In this document: one piece after another, positions 26,189-35,901 of the stretch
Layout: every line of letters begins with the position of its first letter
How positions within the stretch are numbered: position 1 is the first letter of the stretch
From: Gallionella sp.
GTDB taxonomy: Bacteria; Pseudomonadota; Gammaproteobacteria; Burkholderiales; Gallionellaceae
NCBI GenBank assembly: GCA_030681375.1
Contig: JAUXWM010000080.1
Coordinates: 1 to 64,000 of the forward strand
Direction: 5' to 3'
DNA length: 64,000 nucleotides
The notes under the pieces: generated by a model
The model's database searches: none
Seen by the model: only the letters and a program-made list of their open reading frames with translations
Told to the model about the DNA's origin: nothing
Translations under genes and position numbers: made by a program

Positions 26189-26806
26189 ATGTCAAAGCCA
26201 GCAAAACCAGACGTAACCGGTGATCAGCCACCCAAAAGCAAGAAGATGCTCATCATCATTATCGCCGTGGTGGTACTACTGGCTGGCGGGGGTGGTGCCG
26301 CCTTCTTTCTGATGAAACCCTCCCATCCTGCGAAACAGGATCAGGCCGCAGAAGGCGAAGAAGTCGCGACCGGTGATCATGACGAAGAAGAAGCGCCCCA
26401 TGAAGCGGTGCTTCCACCCAAATTTGTCGAGATCGGTACGTTTACCGCCAATCTTATGCAAGAAGAGGGGGATCGCTATTTGCAGGTCGCCATCACCCTC
26501 AAACTCAGCAAGCCGGAACTGGAAGAAAAACTCAAGGCGAACAACCCTGAGGTATTGCACAGAATCAATATGCTGCTGCAAAGCAAGCGTCCGTCCGAAC
26601 TGGCCACCGTCGTCGGCAAGGAAAAACTGGCAAACGACATCAAGGCACAAGTCGAATATGTCATGGGCCTGCGCAAGACGGCACCCGTCGTTCGCGCGAC
26701 ACAGCCGGCCGTTGAAGGCGAGGAAGCGCCAAGCGAACACGCAGAAACATCACACAGCAAGAAGGGCATAGCAGAAGTGCTGTTCACCTCATTCATTATT
26801 CAATAA
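26189..26806 (+). CDS. fliL: Flagellar basal-body protein FliL
   Basis: FliL is a single-span membrane protein that surrounds stator units. The ATG at 26189 follows AAAAAGGAATCGCAGA and gives 205 aa; a GTG at 26114 would add an unlikely 25 residues. One transmembrane helix lies at about 19-41 (MLIIIIAVVVLLAGGGGAAFFL). The periplasmic domain has PPKFVEIGTFTANL and YLQVAITLKLSKPELEEKL, family hallmarks. Confidence 0.95.
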   Translation: MSKPAKPDVTGDQPPKSKKMLIIIIAVVVLLAGGGGAAFFLMKPSHPAKQDQAAEGEEVATGDHDEEEAPHEAVLPPKFVEIGTFTANLMQEEGDRYLQVAITLKLSKPELEEKLKANNPEVLHRINMLLQSKRPSELATVVGKEKLANDIKAQVEYVMGLRKTAPVVRATQPAVEGEEAPSEHAETSHSKKGIAEVLFTSFIIQ

Positions 26807-26810
26807 CAAA

Positions 26811-27800
26811 ATGAGCGAATTCCTCTCACAAGACGAAGTCGATTCCCTGCTCAAGGGAGTGCACGGCGAGACGGATGATGTCAAAGATCAGCCCGAACCC
26901 GTTGCCGGTGAGGTTCGCTCATACAATCTTGCTTCACAGGAACGCATCGTGCGTGGGCGTATGCCCACCATGGAAATCATCAACGAGCGTTTTGCCCGCT
27001 TGTTCCGCATCGGCCTGTTTAATTTCATTCGTCGCACCCCGGAAATTTCTGTGGGACCGGTACGCGTATTGAAGTTCGGTGAATTTGTGCGCAATCTGGC
27101 TGTTCCCACCAATCTGAACCTCGTTCAGGCCAAACCGTTACGCGGCAACGGACTGTTCATCTTCGATCCCAATCTGGTCTTTTTGGCGGTGGATAACATG
27201 TTTGGCGGAGATGGCCGCTTTCACACCCGCGTGGAAGGTCGGGAGTTCACGCAGACCGAGCAACGCATCATTCAAAAAATGCTGGCTGTCGCATTTGAAG
27301 CCTACGGCAAATCATGGGAATCAGTTTATCCACTTGAATTTGAATTTGTGCGCTCTGAAATGAACCCGCAGTTCGCCAACATTGCCACCCCCAACGAAGT
27401 GGTCATCGTCACCACGTTCGACATCGAACTGGCTGGCAATGGCGGCGCATTCCATGTGTGCATGCCCTACTCTATGCTGGAACCGGTTAAGGAACTGCTC
27501 TACAGCAATATGCAGGGTGAGCATATGACGGTAGACAAACGCTGGTTGCAACTGCTTTCCAAGCAGGTGCAATGCGCCGACATCGAACTGATTGCCACGC
27601 TGGGCCAGGCAAACATCACGCTGGAAAAAGTATTGAAGATGCGCACCGGCGATATTATCCCGCTGGACGTAGAGGACAACATCACGGCATCCGTGGATGG
27701 CGTGCCGATCATGGAATGTAAATACGGCGTGTTCAACAACCAATACGCACTCAGGATAGCAAAAATGCTTACGACCAACGAAGGAGAAAGCAATGTCTGA
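26811..27800 (+). CDS. fliM: Flagellar motor switch protein FliM
   Basis: FliM (329 aa) binds CheY-P and sets rotation direction. The N-terminal CheY-binding peptide appears as MSEFLSQDEVDSLLKGV. The middle CheC-like domain and C-terminal SpoA domain (about 245-320, KVLKMRTGDIIPLDV) follow. It starts 4 nt after fliL and overlaps fliN by 8 nt. Confidence 0.97.
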   Translation: MSEFLSQDEVDSLLKGVHGETDDVKDQPEPVAGEVRSYNLASQERIVRGRMPTMEIINERFARLFRIGLFNFIRRTPEISVGPVRVLKFGEFVRNLAVPTNLNLVQAKPLRGNGLFIFDPNLVFLAVDNMFGGDGRFHTRVEGREFTQTEQRIIQKMLAVAFEAYGKSWESVYPLEFEFVRSEMNPQFANIATPNEVVIVTTFDIELAGNGGAFHVCMPYSMLEPVKELLYSNMQGEHMTVDKRWLQLLSKQVQCADIELIATLGQANITLEKVLKMRTGDIIPLDVEDNITASVDGVPIMECKYGVFNNQYALRIAKMLTTNEGESNV

Positions 27801-28239
27801 TGAAACTGCCATCACTGCAGATGATTGGGGTGCAGCCATGTCAGAACAGACAGCTGCGGGTACCGATGACTGGGCAGCCGCGATGGCCGAGCAGGAGACC
27901 TCACCCGGCCAGCCTGACGCCGCAAGCAAGCCGCATGTGTTCGAAAAATTCGGTGCCTCTGGCGGTGGCACTACACACAATGATCTCGACATGATCCTGG
28001 ACATCCCGGTGCAACTGACCGTTGAACTGGGACGCACCAAAATGCCGATCAAAAATTTACTGCAATTGGCACAAGGGTCAGTGGTCGAACTGGCCGGCAT
28101 GGCCGGTGAACCGCTGGATGTGATGATTAACGGCTTCCTGATTGCACAGGGCGAAGTTGTGGTGGTAAACGACAAACTCGGCATACGCTTAACCGATGTC
28201 ATTACGCCCTCCGAACGCCTGCGTCGTCTGAACCGTTAA
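27793..28239 (+). CDS. fliN: Flagellar motor switch protein FliN
   Basis: FliN (148 aa) forms the base of the C ring. The C-terminal SpoA domain is clear: LDIPVQLTVELGRTKMPIKNLL, LAQGSVVELAGMAGEPLDVM and GEVVVVNDKLGIRLTDVI. The acidic N-terminal 60 residues contain a small duplication (TADDWGAAM / GTDDWAAAM), common in FliN tails. Confidence 0.96.
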   Translation: MSDETAITADDWGAAMSEQTAAGTDDWAAAMAEQETSPGQPDAASKPHVFEKFGASGGGTTHNDLDMILDIPVQLTVELGRTKMPIKNLLQLAQGSVVELAGMAGEPLDVMINGFLIAQGEVVVVNDKLGIRLTDVITPSERLRRLNR

Positions 28240-28252
28240 CGGGCTGGCAACG

Positions 28253-28738
28253 ATGATGAAATCCGCCCTGCCCGACTTGCTACGCACGCTCACCGCGTCG
28301 GTGATGCTGTGCGCTTCATCCGCCGCGATAGCCATTGAAGCAGGACGCCCTGCCCTCACCCCGCCACCCACTGCGGTCAGCTCGGGGAATATCGTGCAGG
28401 TCATCAGCAGTTTGCTGCTGGTTCTGGTCGCTATCCTGGCAGTGGCCTGGCTGCTCAAGCGCATGAATATTGCGCAACAGGGAACAGGAAATTTACTCAA
28501 GGTCGTCGGCAGCGTGGCCATCGGCCAACGCGAGCGCGTGGTACTGGTCGAAGTCGATGACACCTGGCTGCTGGTCGGCGTGGGCCCCGGCCAGATACGC
28601 ACCTTGCACACCATGGCCAAGACCGAAGACTGGCAGTCCGGCTCCCCTGACCTGGCAACTTCCGATAACAAATTCGCTCGAATGCTGTCCGCCATGATCA
28701 AACGTCGCCCTTCCGAAGAGAATCGCAATGCTGCGTAG
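28253..28738 (+). CDS. fliO: Flagellar biosynthesis protein FliO
   Basis: FliO (161 aa) assists assembly of the FliP ring. It has one main membrane span (about 47-66, [20 protein letters not shown]) and the conserved cytosolic stretch [32 protein letters not shown]. The N terminus has a hydrophobic stretch ([18 protein letters not shown]) that may be a signal sequence. It overlaps fliP by 11 nt. Confidence 0.94.
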   Translation: MMKSALPDLLRTLTASVMLCASSAAIAIEAGRPALTPPPTAVSSGNIVQVISSLLLVLVAILAVAWLLKRMNIAQQGTGNLLKVVGSVAIGQRERVVLVEVDDTWLLVGVGPGQIRTLHTMAKTEDWQSGSPDLATSDNKFARMLSAMIKRRPSEENRNAA

Positions 28739-29474
28739 CCTGCTGATTTTCCTGACCCTCGCTCTGCTCGGAATCAGCCACGGCGCGTGGGCTGAAGTTG
28801 CCGTACCCGCTATTACCAGCCGTGCCGCAGCGGGCGGCGGGCAAACTTACAGCCTGAGCCTGCAAACCCTGCTGATCCTCACCTCGCTGAGCTTTCTGCC
28901 CGCCATTCTGCTGATGATGACCGCCTTCACCCGCATCGTTATCGTGCTGAGTCTGCTGCGTTCCGCTCTGGGCACCCCGGCTTCACCTCCGAATCAGGTG
29001 CTGATAGGCCTGTCCCTGTTTCTGACGTTCTTCGTCATGTCGCCGGTATTCGACAAGATTTATACCGAGGCCTATTTGCCCTATAGCGAGAGCAAACTCG
29101 ATTTGCAACAGGCCGTGGAAAAAGGAGTGATACCGCTCAAAACCTTCATGTTGCGCCAGACCCGCGAGGCTGATCTCGCCTTGTTTGTCAAAATTTCAGA
29201 CAGTGAAGCATTGCAAAGTGCAGAAGACGTACCGCTACGCCTGCTGGTTCCCGCTTATGTGACCAGCGAACTGAAGACGGCATTCCAGATTGGTTTCGTG
29301 GTATTCATCCCGTTTCTCATCATAGATATGGTGGTTGCCAGCGTACTGATGTCCATGGGTATGATGATGGTGTCACCTGCCATCATCTCGCTGCCCTTCA
29401 AGATCATGCTGTTTGTCCTGGCTGATGGCTGGAACCTGCTGATCGGCTCGCTGGCAAAAAGTTTTTACACCTAG
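28728..29474 (+). CDS. fliP: Flagellar export gate protein FliP
   Basis: FliP (248 aa) forms the pentameric core of the export gate. A cleavable signal peptide ends near HGAWA. Conserved motifs include [25 protein letters not shown] and [22 protein letters not shown]. It is the most recognisable gate subunit and is followed by fliQ after 32 nt. Confidence 0.98.
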   Translation: MLRSLLIFLTLALLGISHGAWAEVAVPAITSRAAAGGGQTYSLSLQTLLILTSLSFLPAILLMMTAFTRIVIVLSLLRSALGTPASPPNQVLIGLSLFLTFFVMSPVFDKIYTEAYLPYSESKLDLQQAVEKGVIPLKTFMLRQTREADLALFVKISDSEALQSAEDVPLRLLVPAYVTSELKTAFQIGFVVFIPFLIIDMVVASVLMSMGMMMVSPAIISLPFKIMLFVLADGWNLLIGSLAKSFYT

Positions 29475-29506
29475 CAAACCGCTAGACCTTACAGGATTCA
29501 CCCAAC

Positions 29507-29776
29507 ATGACACCTGAATCAGTCGTCACTCTGGGCCAGCAGGCCATCGAAATGACCTTGATGATGTCTGCCCCGCTTTTACTCAGCGCACTGGTCATCG
29601 GTTTGCTGGTGAGCATTTTTCAGGCTGCCACTCAAATCAACGAACAGACGCTGTCCTTCATTCCCAAGCTGGTGGGGATTTTTATCATGTTGATATTCGC
29701 AGGACCGTGGATGGTCACCATGATGGTGGATTTCATCCGGCGACTGTACGGCAATATCCCGTGGATGGTAGGATGA
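29507..29776 (+). CDS. fliQ: Flagellar export gate protein FliQ
   Basis: FliQ (89 aa) has two membrane helices. The start MTPESVVTLGQQAIEMTLMMSAPLL and the loop QAATQINEQTLSFIPKL are invariant family features. It lies between fliP and fliR. Confidence 0.98.
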   Translation: MTPESVVTLGQQAIEMTLMMSAPLLLSALVIGLLVSIFQAATQINEQTLSFIPKLVGIFIMLIFAGPWMVTMMVDFIRRLYGNIPWMVG

Positions 29777-29781
29777 AAAAC

Positions 29782-29830
29782 AGGACTCACGACTCAGGGC
29801 TCAGGACTCAGTCCTCAGCCCTCAGTCCTC
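29782..29830. repeat. Seven heptad repeats between fliQ and fliR
   Basis: Seven consecutive 7-bp units of pattern AGNNCTC fill 49 of the 61 nt between the fliQ stop and fliR start. Units 1-4 are AGGACTC-like and 5-7 are AGTCCTC-like; the change makes an imperfect inverted repeat that could form a hairpin within the operon mRNA. Confidence 0.8.
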
Positions 29831-29837
29831 AAACTTC

Positions 29838-30614
29838 ATGATTACCCTAACCAGTGCGCAACTGGAACTCTGGCTGGCCACTCTGTTGTTTCCTATGGTG
29901 CGCCTGCTGGCGCTCATCTCCACCTCGCCGATACTGGGCAACAAACAAGTGCCCAAACGCGTCAAAATCGCGCTCGCCGTATTAATGGCCATCATTATTG
30001 CCCCAACGCTGGCGCCCATGCCGGCCGTGTCCGTCGGATCACCGCAGGGATTGCTGATTATTATTCAGCAAGTCATCATCGGCACCGCGATGGGTTTCAG
30101 CATGCGTCTGATTTTTACTGCAGTGGAAATGGCCGGCGAATTTGCCGGGTTGCAAATGGGATTGGGATTTGCCAGCTTCTACGATCCGCAAAATTCTTCG
30201 TATTCCCCTATCGTCGCGCAATGGCTGGGCGTCATTGCTTCGCTTGCCTTTCTCGCGATGGACGGGCATTTGATGATACTGGCAGCCGTGGCGGAAAGTT
30301 TCCATACCATGCCGGTCGGCAACATGATGGCTACCCAGAGTTTCTACGCCGTAGCCGGCTGGGGCGCCAGCATTTTTGCCAACGGACTGCAAATCTGCCT
30401 GCCGATACTGGGCGCCCTGCTCATCACCAACCTGGCGCTGGGCATCCTGACCCGTGCCGCCCAGCAGCTCAACCTGTTTGCGATCGGGTTCCCGATCACT
30501 CTGACGGTAGGCTTCTTCATCCTGAGCTTTACCATCCCCTACCTGGTACCCATCATGGACAGGCTCACCCAGGAAGGGCTGGCCACCGCGCTCAAGCTGA
30601 TGAAGCTGCCGTAA
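29838..30614 (+). CDS. fliR: Flagellar export gate protein FliR
   Basis: FliR (258 aa) is the single-copy gate subunit with about six membrane segments. Typical stretches are WLATLLFPMVRLLALISTSP, GEFAGLQMGLGFASFYDPQ and FPITLTVGFFILSFTIPYLVP. It ends the fliF-fliR operon; its last 17 nt plus stop are repeated 60 bp downstream. Confidence 0.97.
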   Translation: MITLTSAQLELWLATLLFPMVRLLALISTSPILGNKQVPKRVKIALAVLMAIIIAPTLAPMPAVSVGSPQGLLIIIQQVIIGTAMGFSMRLIFTAVEMAGEFAGLQMGLGFASFYDPQNSSYSPIVAQWLGVIASLAFLAMDGHLMILAAVAESFHTMPVGNMMATQSFYAVAGWGASIFANGLQICLPILGALLITNLALGILTRAAQQLNLFAIGFPITLTVGFFILSFTIPYLVPIMDRLTQEGLATALKLMKLP

Positions 30615-30677
30615 CGGAACAGGATGGCGGGCAGATGAAACCTGCCCACCCTACGCCTGATGAAGCTGCCGTAACGG
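30597..30677. repeat. Duplicated fliR 3' end and REP-like sequence
   Basis: A 21-bp sequence that includes the last codons and stop of fliR (30597-30617) is repeated exactly 60 bp later (30657-30677). The spacer contains GGCGGGCAG...CTGCCCACCCTACG, an inverted pair resembling the GTGCCCACCCTACG repeats at 51734-51790. This fills the convergent fliR/minE junction. Confidence 0.75.
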
Positions 30678-30705
30678 TTTGGTGGGCAGACGAGCCCCCC
30701 ATCAA

Positions 30706-30990
30706 TTAGCGTCGGCTGTTCACCTTGTCCGGCAGGGTGATGTTCAATTCCAGCACGTCATACTGATCGTGTTTTTCCAGCTGAACCTTGAATGAATCAC
30801 GGTCCACATGGATGTATTTGGCTATCACCGCCATCAGTTCTTCTTGCAGGGCGGGCAGGTAATCCGGTGTAGCCGTACCCCGTCCCGCACGTTCGTGCGC
30901 GAGAATTATTTGCAAACGTTCCTTGGCAACAACAGCGGTTTTCTTTTCGTTGCCGCGCAAGTAGTCAATCAGACCAGCAATCATGGACAT
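30706..30990 (-). CDS. minE: Cell division topological specificity factor MinE
   Basis: MinE stimulates MinD ATPase and drives pole-to-pole oscillation. The start at 30990 ([19 protein letters not shown]) gives the usual 94 aa with AGGTCG upstream; a longer frame to 31062 would run into minD. The anti-MinCD helix [16 protein letters not shown] and the C-terminal dimer domain ([10 protein letters not shown]) are present. It lies 1 nt after minD. Confidence 0.96.
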   Translation of the reverse strand: MSMIAGLIDYLRGNEKKTAVVAKERLQIILAHERAGRGTATPDYLPALQEELMAVIAKYIHVDRDSFKVQLEKHDQYDVLELNITLPDKVNSRR

Positions 30991-30991
30991 T

Positions 30992-31801
30992 TCAACGACC
31001 TCCCAGCAATCTTTTGAGGAATCCTGCCTTTTCGGCAACGAAACGCATCGGCAAATCTTCACCCATGAAGCGCCCTACTACATCGCGATAGGCATCGGCC
31101 ACATCGCTCTTGTCCAGATGGATGGCGGGTGTGCCCGAGTTGGAAGCCTTGAGCACGGACTCTGATTCAGGAATGACACCCAGCAGAGGGATGCGCAGAA
31201 TTTCCTGTATGTCGGTAACCGACAACATTTCTCCCGCATTCACGCGTTTCGGATCATAACGGGTAACCAGCAGGTGTTCCCTGACCGGTTCCAGTCCCTC
31301 TACCGCGCGCCTGGATTTGGCTGCGAGTATGCCCAGAATGCGATCCGAATCGCGTACCGAGGAGACTTCGGGATTAGTGACCACCAGGGCTTCATCGGCA
31401 AAATACATCGCCATGAACGCGCCCGACTCGATACCTGCGGGCGAATCGCAAACGATGAAATCAAAACTCTGCTTGAGCTCCTCGAGTATGCGCGCGACGC
31501 CTTCCAGATTGAGCGCATCCTTGTCGCGCGTCTGCGAGGCCGGCAGTATGAACAGGTTATCGCAGTTTTTGTCCTTGATGAGTGCCTGCTTGAGCGAGAC
31601 TTCCCCGTTGATCACGTTGATGATGTCATAGACCACACGTCGCTCGCATCCCATGATGAGATCGAGATTGCGCAAGCCCACATCAAAATCGATAACCACC
31701 GTTTTATTGCCGCGCAGTGCCAGACCACTGGAAAAACTGGCGCTGGTAGTCGTCTTGCCCACGCCGCCTTTCCCTGAAGTAATTACAATAACTTTAGCCA
31801 C
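30992..31801 (-). CDS. minD: Septum site-determining ATPase MinD
   Basis: MinD (269 aa) is a membrane-bound deviant Walker ATPase. It has [16 protein letters not shown] (7-22), [16 protein letters not shown] and the C-terminal amphipathic helix ([13 protein letters not shown]) for membrane binding. It is between minC and minE in the usual order. Confidence 0.98.
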   Translation of the reverse strand: MAKVIVITSGKGGVGKTTTSASFSSGLALRGNKTVVIDFDVGLRNLDLIMGCERRVVYDIINVINGEVSLKQALIKDKNCDNLFILPASQTRDKDALNLEGVARILEELKQSFDFIVCDSPAGIESGAFMAMYFADEALVVTNPEVSSVRDSDRILGILAAKSRRAVEGLEPVREHLLVTRYDPKRVNAGEMLSVTDIQEILRIPLLGVIPESESVLKASNSGTPAIHLDKSDVADAYRDVVGRFMGEDLPMRFVAEKAGFLKRLLGGR

Positions 31802-31866
31802 GTTTCATTTCCCAAACAATTAATAATAGTCGCGCATTTTACCCGCAAACAACCTATAGCAAAAAC

Positions 31867-32682
31867 TTAGTGCATCAAGGGCAGTATGAGCAAACGCGAT
31901 CCCTCCAGATGCACCCGGGCGGGTTTGCCGCGCACGTTCTCCGGGATACCCTCCTCAAACACCTTGAAACATCCGGCAATCGACAGCAATTCCGCCTCCA
32001 TGCCCTGCACAAATATGCGTGCCGCCTCGTTGCCCTGTGCGCCCGCTATCGCTTTTCCGCGCATGGGCGCATAGACGTGTATATCACCGTCGGCAATCAG
32101 TTCCGCGCCCGCATTGACTATCGCCAGCACCACCAGATTACCGCCCTCGGCATAGATGCGCTGCCCCGTGCGCACCGGCCTGTCTATCACCATGGTCGCG
32201 CGGACGGGCGGCGTTTCCGCCACGGCCTGAGCCATGGGCGGATCAGCGGGCTGATTTTCGGCTGCCCCCCCCGAAAAAACCGGCAACTCAGGTTGCTCAT
32301 GCAATTCCACAACATGTACAACCGTTGGCGCCTGATCGGCGTCTCTTTTAGGGATATTTCTGGCAGGCGCATCCGTAAACAAACCCAACCCTGCCTGTAC
32401 CGCCGCCGCACGCTGCCCGGCCGAACCGCCGACGACACCCGCCGCACACATGCCGTGCTCCAGCATGAACGCAGCCAGCTCGGCATAATCCAGCCCCGCG
32501 CCAGACTCCGCTATGGCAGAAAGCTCCAGCGCGATCGGTGTACTGGCGAAAAAATCAGGCGTCAATTTCAACCTGAGCGCCAGCTGTTCCTTCAACTGAG
32601 CCATATCCGTCGTGAGAATGTGCAGCTGTAACACGGGAAGTGTGCCAGTCTTGATTTTAAATGCAGGGATTTCGATCGACAT
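31867..32682 (-). CDS. minC: Septum inhibitor MinC
   Basis: MinC (271 aa) blocks FtsZ rings away from midcell. The C-terminal beta-helix domain is clear: RTGQRIYAEGGNLVVLAIVNAGAELIADGDIHVYAPMRGKA with AGAQGNEAARIFVQGMEAEL. The N-terminal domain (1-110) is typical. An extended Pro/Ala linker (about 115-165) lies between. The next genes are minD and minE. Confidence 0.96.
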   Translation of the reverse strand: MSIEIPAFKIKTGTLPVLQLHILTTDMAQLKEQLALRLKLTPDFFASTPIALELSAIAESGAGLDYAELAAFMLEHGMCAAGVVGGSAGQRAAAVQAGLGLFTDAPARNIPKRDADQAPTVVHVVELHEQPELPVFSGGAAENQPADPPMAQAVAETPPVRATMVIDRPVRTGQRIYAEGGNLVVLAIVNAGAELIADGDIHVYAPMRGKAIAGAQGNEAARIFVQGMEAELLSIAGCFKVFEEGIPENVRGKPARVHLEGSRLLILPLMH

Positions 32683-32706
32683 GATTTCAATATTTCAGAG
32701 AGTTGA

Positions 32707-32737
32707 GCCGTGTGCGGCAGGCCTGGCCGCACACGGC
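32707..32737. promoter_or_regulatory. 12-bp perfect hairpin upstream of minC
   Basis: GCCGTGTGCGGC (32707-32718) and GCCGCACACGGC (32726-32737) flank a 7-nt loop, 25 nt before the minC start. No U-run follows on either strand. It would lie in the minC leader or overlap its promoter. Confidence 0.55.
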
Positions 32738-32970
32738 CTGTAAAGTGGGGCGCAGTTTAACCCAAAAACGATAATTTGACGGCTGGAAAGTGGCGACAAA
32801 TCCGCATTTTCCCTTGCCTGCGAGCGGGCGAACCATCCGGCGTAACACCAAAGATGCGCGCCAACTTGCCACACTTAGTATATTTTGCGTGTGCTTTTTC
32901 AGCATGACATATAATTACGAAAATCAAGGCAAAAAACCTCAATACTTTTGCAGCAGCACCAAACAGCAAA

Positions 32971-34590
32971 ATGAACCCTAATTTACCGACAAAAGTCCCG
33001 GCCGAAATCTGCAAGCTTGCTTTCGACTACGCAGCCGATCCGATTTTCGTCCTGGATATCGCGGGCAATTTCATCGAGGTCAACCAGGCCGCCTGCGATC
33101 ACACCGGATATAGCCGTGAACAGTTGCTGCAGATGCATCCCGGCGATATCGACGATCCTGACTCCCGCGCGCTGATATCCGGGCGTTTTGCACAACTCAA
33201 GAGGGATGGCGTTGCCACCTTTGAAGCGGTTCATATTCACCGCAATGGCCACCGCATCCCGGTCGAGATGCACATCCGCCTGATTGAGCGTGGGGGAAAG
33301 CATTACACGCTGAACATCTGCCGCGACATCTCCGAACGTAAGCTGAAAGAGCTTGAGTATCAAACCCTCTTACAGACCATAACGGACGGATTCTGGGTCG
33401 CCAGTGCACAGGACGCGCGCATCCTGGACGCCAACGAGGCTTACTGCCGCATGATAGGCTATTCGCGCGACGAACTGCTGTCCATGCACATTTTCGATGT
33501 CGAGGCCAGCGAATCACCCGAGGAGACGGCCGCACATATCAGGATGATCATGGAATCAAAACACGACCTCTTCGAGACTCAACATCGCCACAAGCAGGGC
33601 CATCTGATTCAGATCGAGGCGAGCGTCAGTTATTCGGAGACACGCGGCGGTGTATTCTTTGCATTTGCACGGGACATTTCGGCTCGCAAACGCTATGAAG
33701 AAGAACTGGCGCTGGCCGCTTCGGTATTCAACGCCAGCAGTGCTTCCATCCTCATCACCGACGCGGACAACCGCATCGTCAGCGTCAACCCCGCCTTCAC
33801 CACCATCACAGGCTATGAACCCCATGAGGTGATAGGCCGCATGCCCAACATACTGAGCTCCGGAACGCAGCCCAAGGCGTTCTACCGCGATATGTGGCAA
33901 AACCTGAAACGCGACCAGCACTGGCACGGTGAATTGTGGAACCGGCGCAAGGACGGCCAGTTGTATGCTGAACAACTAACTATCAATGTAATCGTCAACA
34001 AGGATGGCAGCGTGCATCGCCATGTGGCGATCTTCTCCGACATCACTGAAAAGAAGCACGCAGAGGATCTGATGTGGCGTCAGGCCAATTACGATACCGT
34101 CACCAACCTGCCGAATCGTCGTCTGTTCCTCGACCGTCTGGATCAAGAGCTAAAAAAATGCCGCCGCTCCACGCTGTTTCTGGCGCTGCTGTTCATCGAT
34201 CTGGATCACTTCAAGGAAATCAACGACACGCACGGTCACGACGTCGGTGACCAGTTACTGGTCGAAGCTGCACGGCGGCTCAACTCCTGCGTACGCAGCA
34301 GCGACACCGTGGCGCGCCTGGGTGGCGACGAATTCACCGTTATCCTTGCGGAGCTCACCGAAACAAGCAAGGTCGAGATGGTCGCCGACAATATCCTCGA
34401 TATTCTGGAGCGCCCCTTTCACATCAACGACGTCAGCATGCAAATCTCCGGCAGCATCGGCATTGCCTTGTATCCAAGCGACGCCAGCGATGCCAATGAA
34501 TTAATCACCCAAGCCGACAATGCCATGTATACGGCCAAGCGGCGTGGGCGGAATTGTTGCTGCTTCTACTCCTGCAATTTAGGAAAATAG
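32971..34590 (+). CDS. PAS-PAS-PAS-GGDEF diguanylate cyclase
   Basis: The 539-aa protein has three PAS sensor domains (about 14-120, 128-245, 248-365; each ends in an ...RDIS/SDITxxK motif) and a C-terminal GGDEF domain with the intact RLGGDEFTVIL loop (451-455). An I-site RSSD lies five residues upstream (442-445). No membrane segment is present, so it is a soluble sensor of redox, gas or small molecules. The C terminus, RGRNCCCFYSCNLGK, is Cys-rich and ends just after the cyclase fold with no EAL domain. It stands alone between minC and flgL. Confidence 0.94.
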   Translation: MNPNLPTKVPAEICKLAFDYAADPIFVLDIAGNFIEVNQAACDHTGYSREQLLQMHPGDIDDPDSRALISGRFAQLKRDGVATFEAVHIHRNGHRIPVEMHIRLIERGGKHYTLNICRDISERKLKELEYQTLLQTITDGFWVASAQDARILDANEAYCRMIGYSRDELLSMHIFDVEASESPEETAAHIRMIMESKHDLFETQHRHKQGHLIQIEASVSYSETRGGVFFAFARDISARKRYEEELALAASVFNASSASILITDADNRIVSVNPAFTTITGYEPHEVIGRMPNILSSGTQPKAFYRDMWQNLKRDQHWHGELWNRRKDGQLYAEQLTINVIVNKDGSVHRHVAIFSDITEKKHAEDLMWRQANYDTVTNLPNRRLFLDRLDQELKKCRRSTLFLALLFIDLDHFKEINDTHGHDVGDQLLVEAARRLNSCVRSSDTVARLGGDEFTVILAELTETSKVEMVADNILDILERPFHINDVSMQISGSIGIALYPSDASDANELITQADNAMYTAKRRGRNCCCFYSCNLGK

Positions 34591-34691
34591 GCTGCACGGC
34601 AAGTCAGCCGCGAGCAACAACCGGCTAATCATGAATCGCGGAAAGCGGGTGGGACAACGTATGCAGGGCGTGAGCGTCGCGACAGCAAGCA

Positions 34692-35894
34692 TCACATATA
34701 GTTGAACAACGACAAACCCGTAACCTTGGTAAAGGACTGTTGCGCCGCTTGCAAGGTCGCCTGTTGTTGAGTCAGATCGCTGATGGCCTTGTTGTAATCG
34801 GTATCCTGCAACTGGGACAGCGTCTGTTTGAACTGCAACCCCAGGTTCTCGCCGGCCACTTGCAGTGCATCTATTTCACTGAGCCGCAGACCCAATGTAG
34901 AGCGAACATTCAGCACATTGTCCAGCGCATTGTCCAGATTATTCAATCCCAGCCTCAGGCCATTGGTCAAATTGGCACCCACCACCGGCGTGTTCAGTGT
35001 GGTGATCAAATCCGCTATGGTTTTGAACAAACTCTCGTTAGTGCTGGGCGCAATCGTGAAACTATCTCCATCCCCGGGCGCGCCCTGAATATCAAAGCGC
35101 ATGCCATCGAAGCTGATCGCCTGCCCGCTGACAAAGGGTTGCGCGGTCATGCCCGCAACCGGCAATCCGGTCGTGGTATTGGTCACGCTGTAGCTCGTGG
35201 TACCGGCAAGCACGCTGAAGCTGACGCTGTAATTATTTCCCGTCAATAGCGCCGGATCGGCTACCGCACCCGCGCCGATGACACCGCTGCCCGCGTTTCC
35301 GGCTGACGATTGTGTGACAAACGTGCCATTGCCATTCTTGATACGCATGAACACATCCGCACCGCCGTCATTTGCCGACATTTGCCGTCCCGAACCGACT
35401 TGCGTCATACGCTGGCCGTCATCGCCGAAATAACCCATGCCGACCGGCGTATCCACAAAAGGCTGTGTCTTGGACTGGAATCCGGAAAACAGATAATTGC
35501 CCACGCCATCCGTGCTGTTCGCCAGACCGATCAGTTCCTGCAAGCGCCCGCTCAGGTTTGTTGCCAGCGTACTGCGGTCACTGTTGTTGAGCGAACCGTT
35601 TCCGGCATACACGGTGGCTGTTCTGACATCCTGAATCAACGAAGTCACGCTTTGCAGCGTGCTCTCTGCCAGCGACAAGGTGTGGCGCGCGGCGTCGCGG
35701 TTGGAAGCTTGCTGCGTATTGCTGGCATCCGATTGTGCAATATCCAGTGCACGGGTAGCCGCGATCGGATCGGTAGAGGCGCTCAACAGACGCTTACCGC
35801 TGGCAATCTGTTGCTGGGTCTGCAACAAGCGGGCTTGCTGCTGGTTTAATGCGGCTACATTACTGTCGAAAATCGTATTGGAACTGATACGCAT
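34692..35894 (-). CDS. flgL: Hook-filament junction protein FlgL
   Basis: FlgL (HAP3, 400 aa) begins MRISSNTIFDSNVAALNQQQARL, with flagellin-like ends (SGKRLLSASTDPIAATRALDIA). The centre carries the module VSGQAISFDGMRFDIQGAPGDGDSFTIAP, also found in FlgK. It follows flgK by 7 nt. Confidence 0.96.
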   Translation of the reverse strand: MRISSNTIFDSNVAALNQQQARLLQTQQQIASGKRLLSASTDPIAATRALDIAQSDASNTQQASNRDAARHTLSLAESTLQSVTSLIQDVRTATVYAGNGSLNNSDRSTLATNLSGRLQELIGLANSTDGVGNYLFSGFQSKTQPFVDTPVGMGYFGDDGQRMTQVGSGRQMSANDGGADVFMRIKNGNGTFVTQSSAGNAGSGVIGAGAVADPALLTGNNYSVSFSVLAGTTSYSVTNTTTGLPVAGMTAQPFVSGQAISFDGMRFDIQGAPGDGDSFTIAPSTNESLFKTIADLITTLNTPVVGANLTNGLRLGLNNLDNALDNVLNVRSTLGLRLSEIDALQVAGENLGLQFKQTLSQLQDTDYNKAISDLTQQQATLQAAQQSFTKVTGLSLFNYM

Positions 35895-35901
35895 TTCACA
35901 C

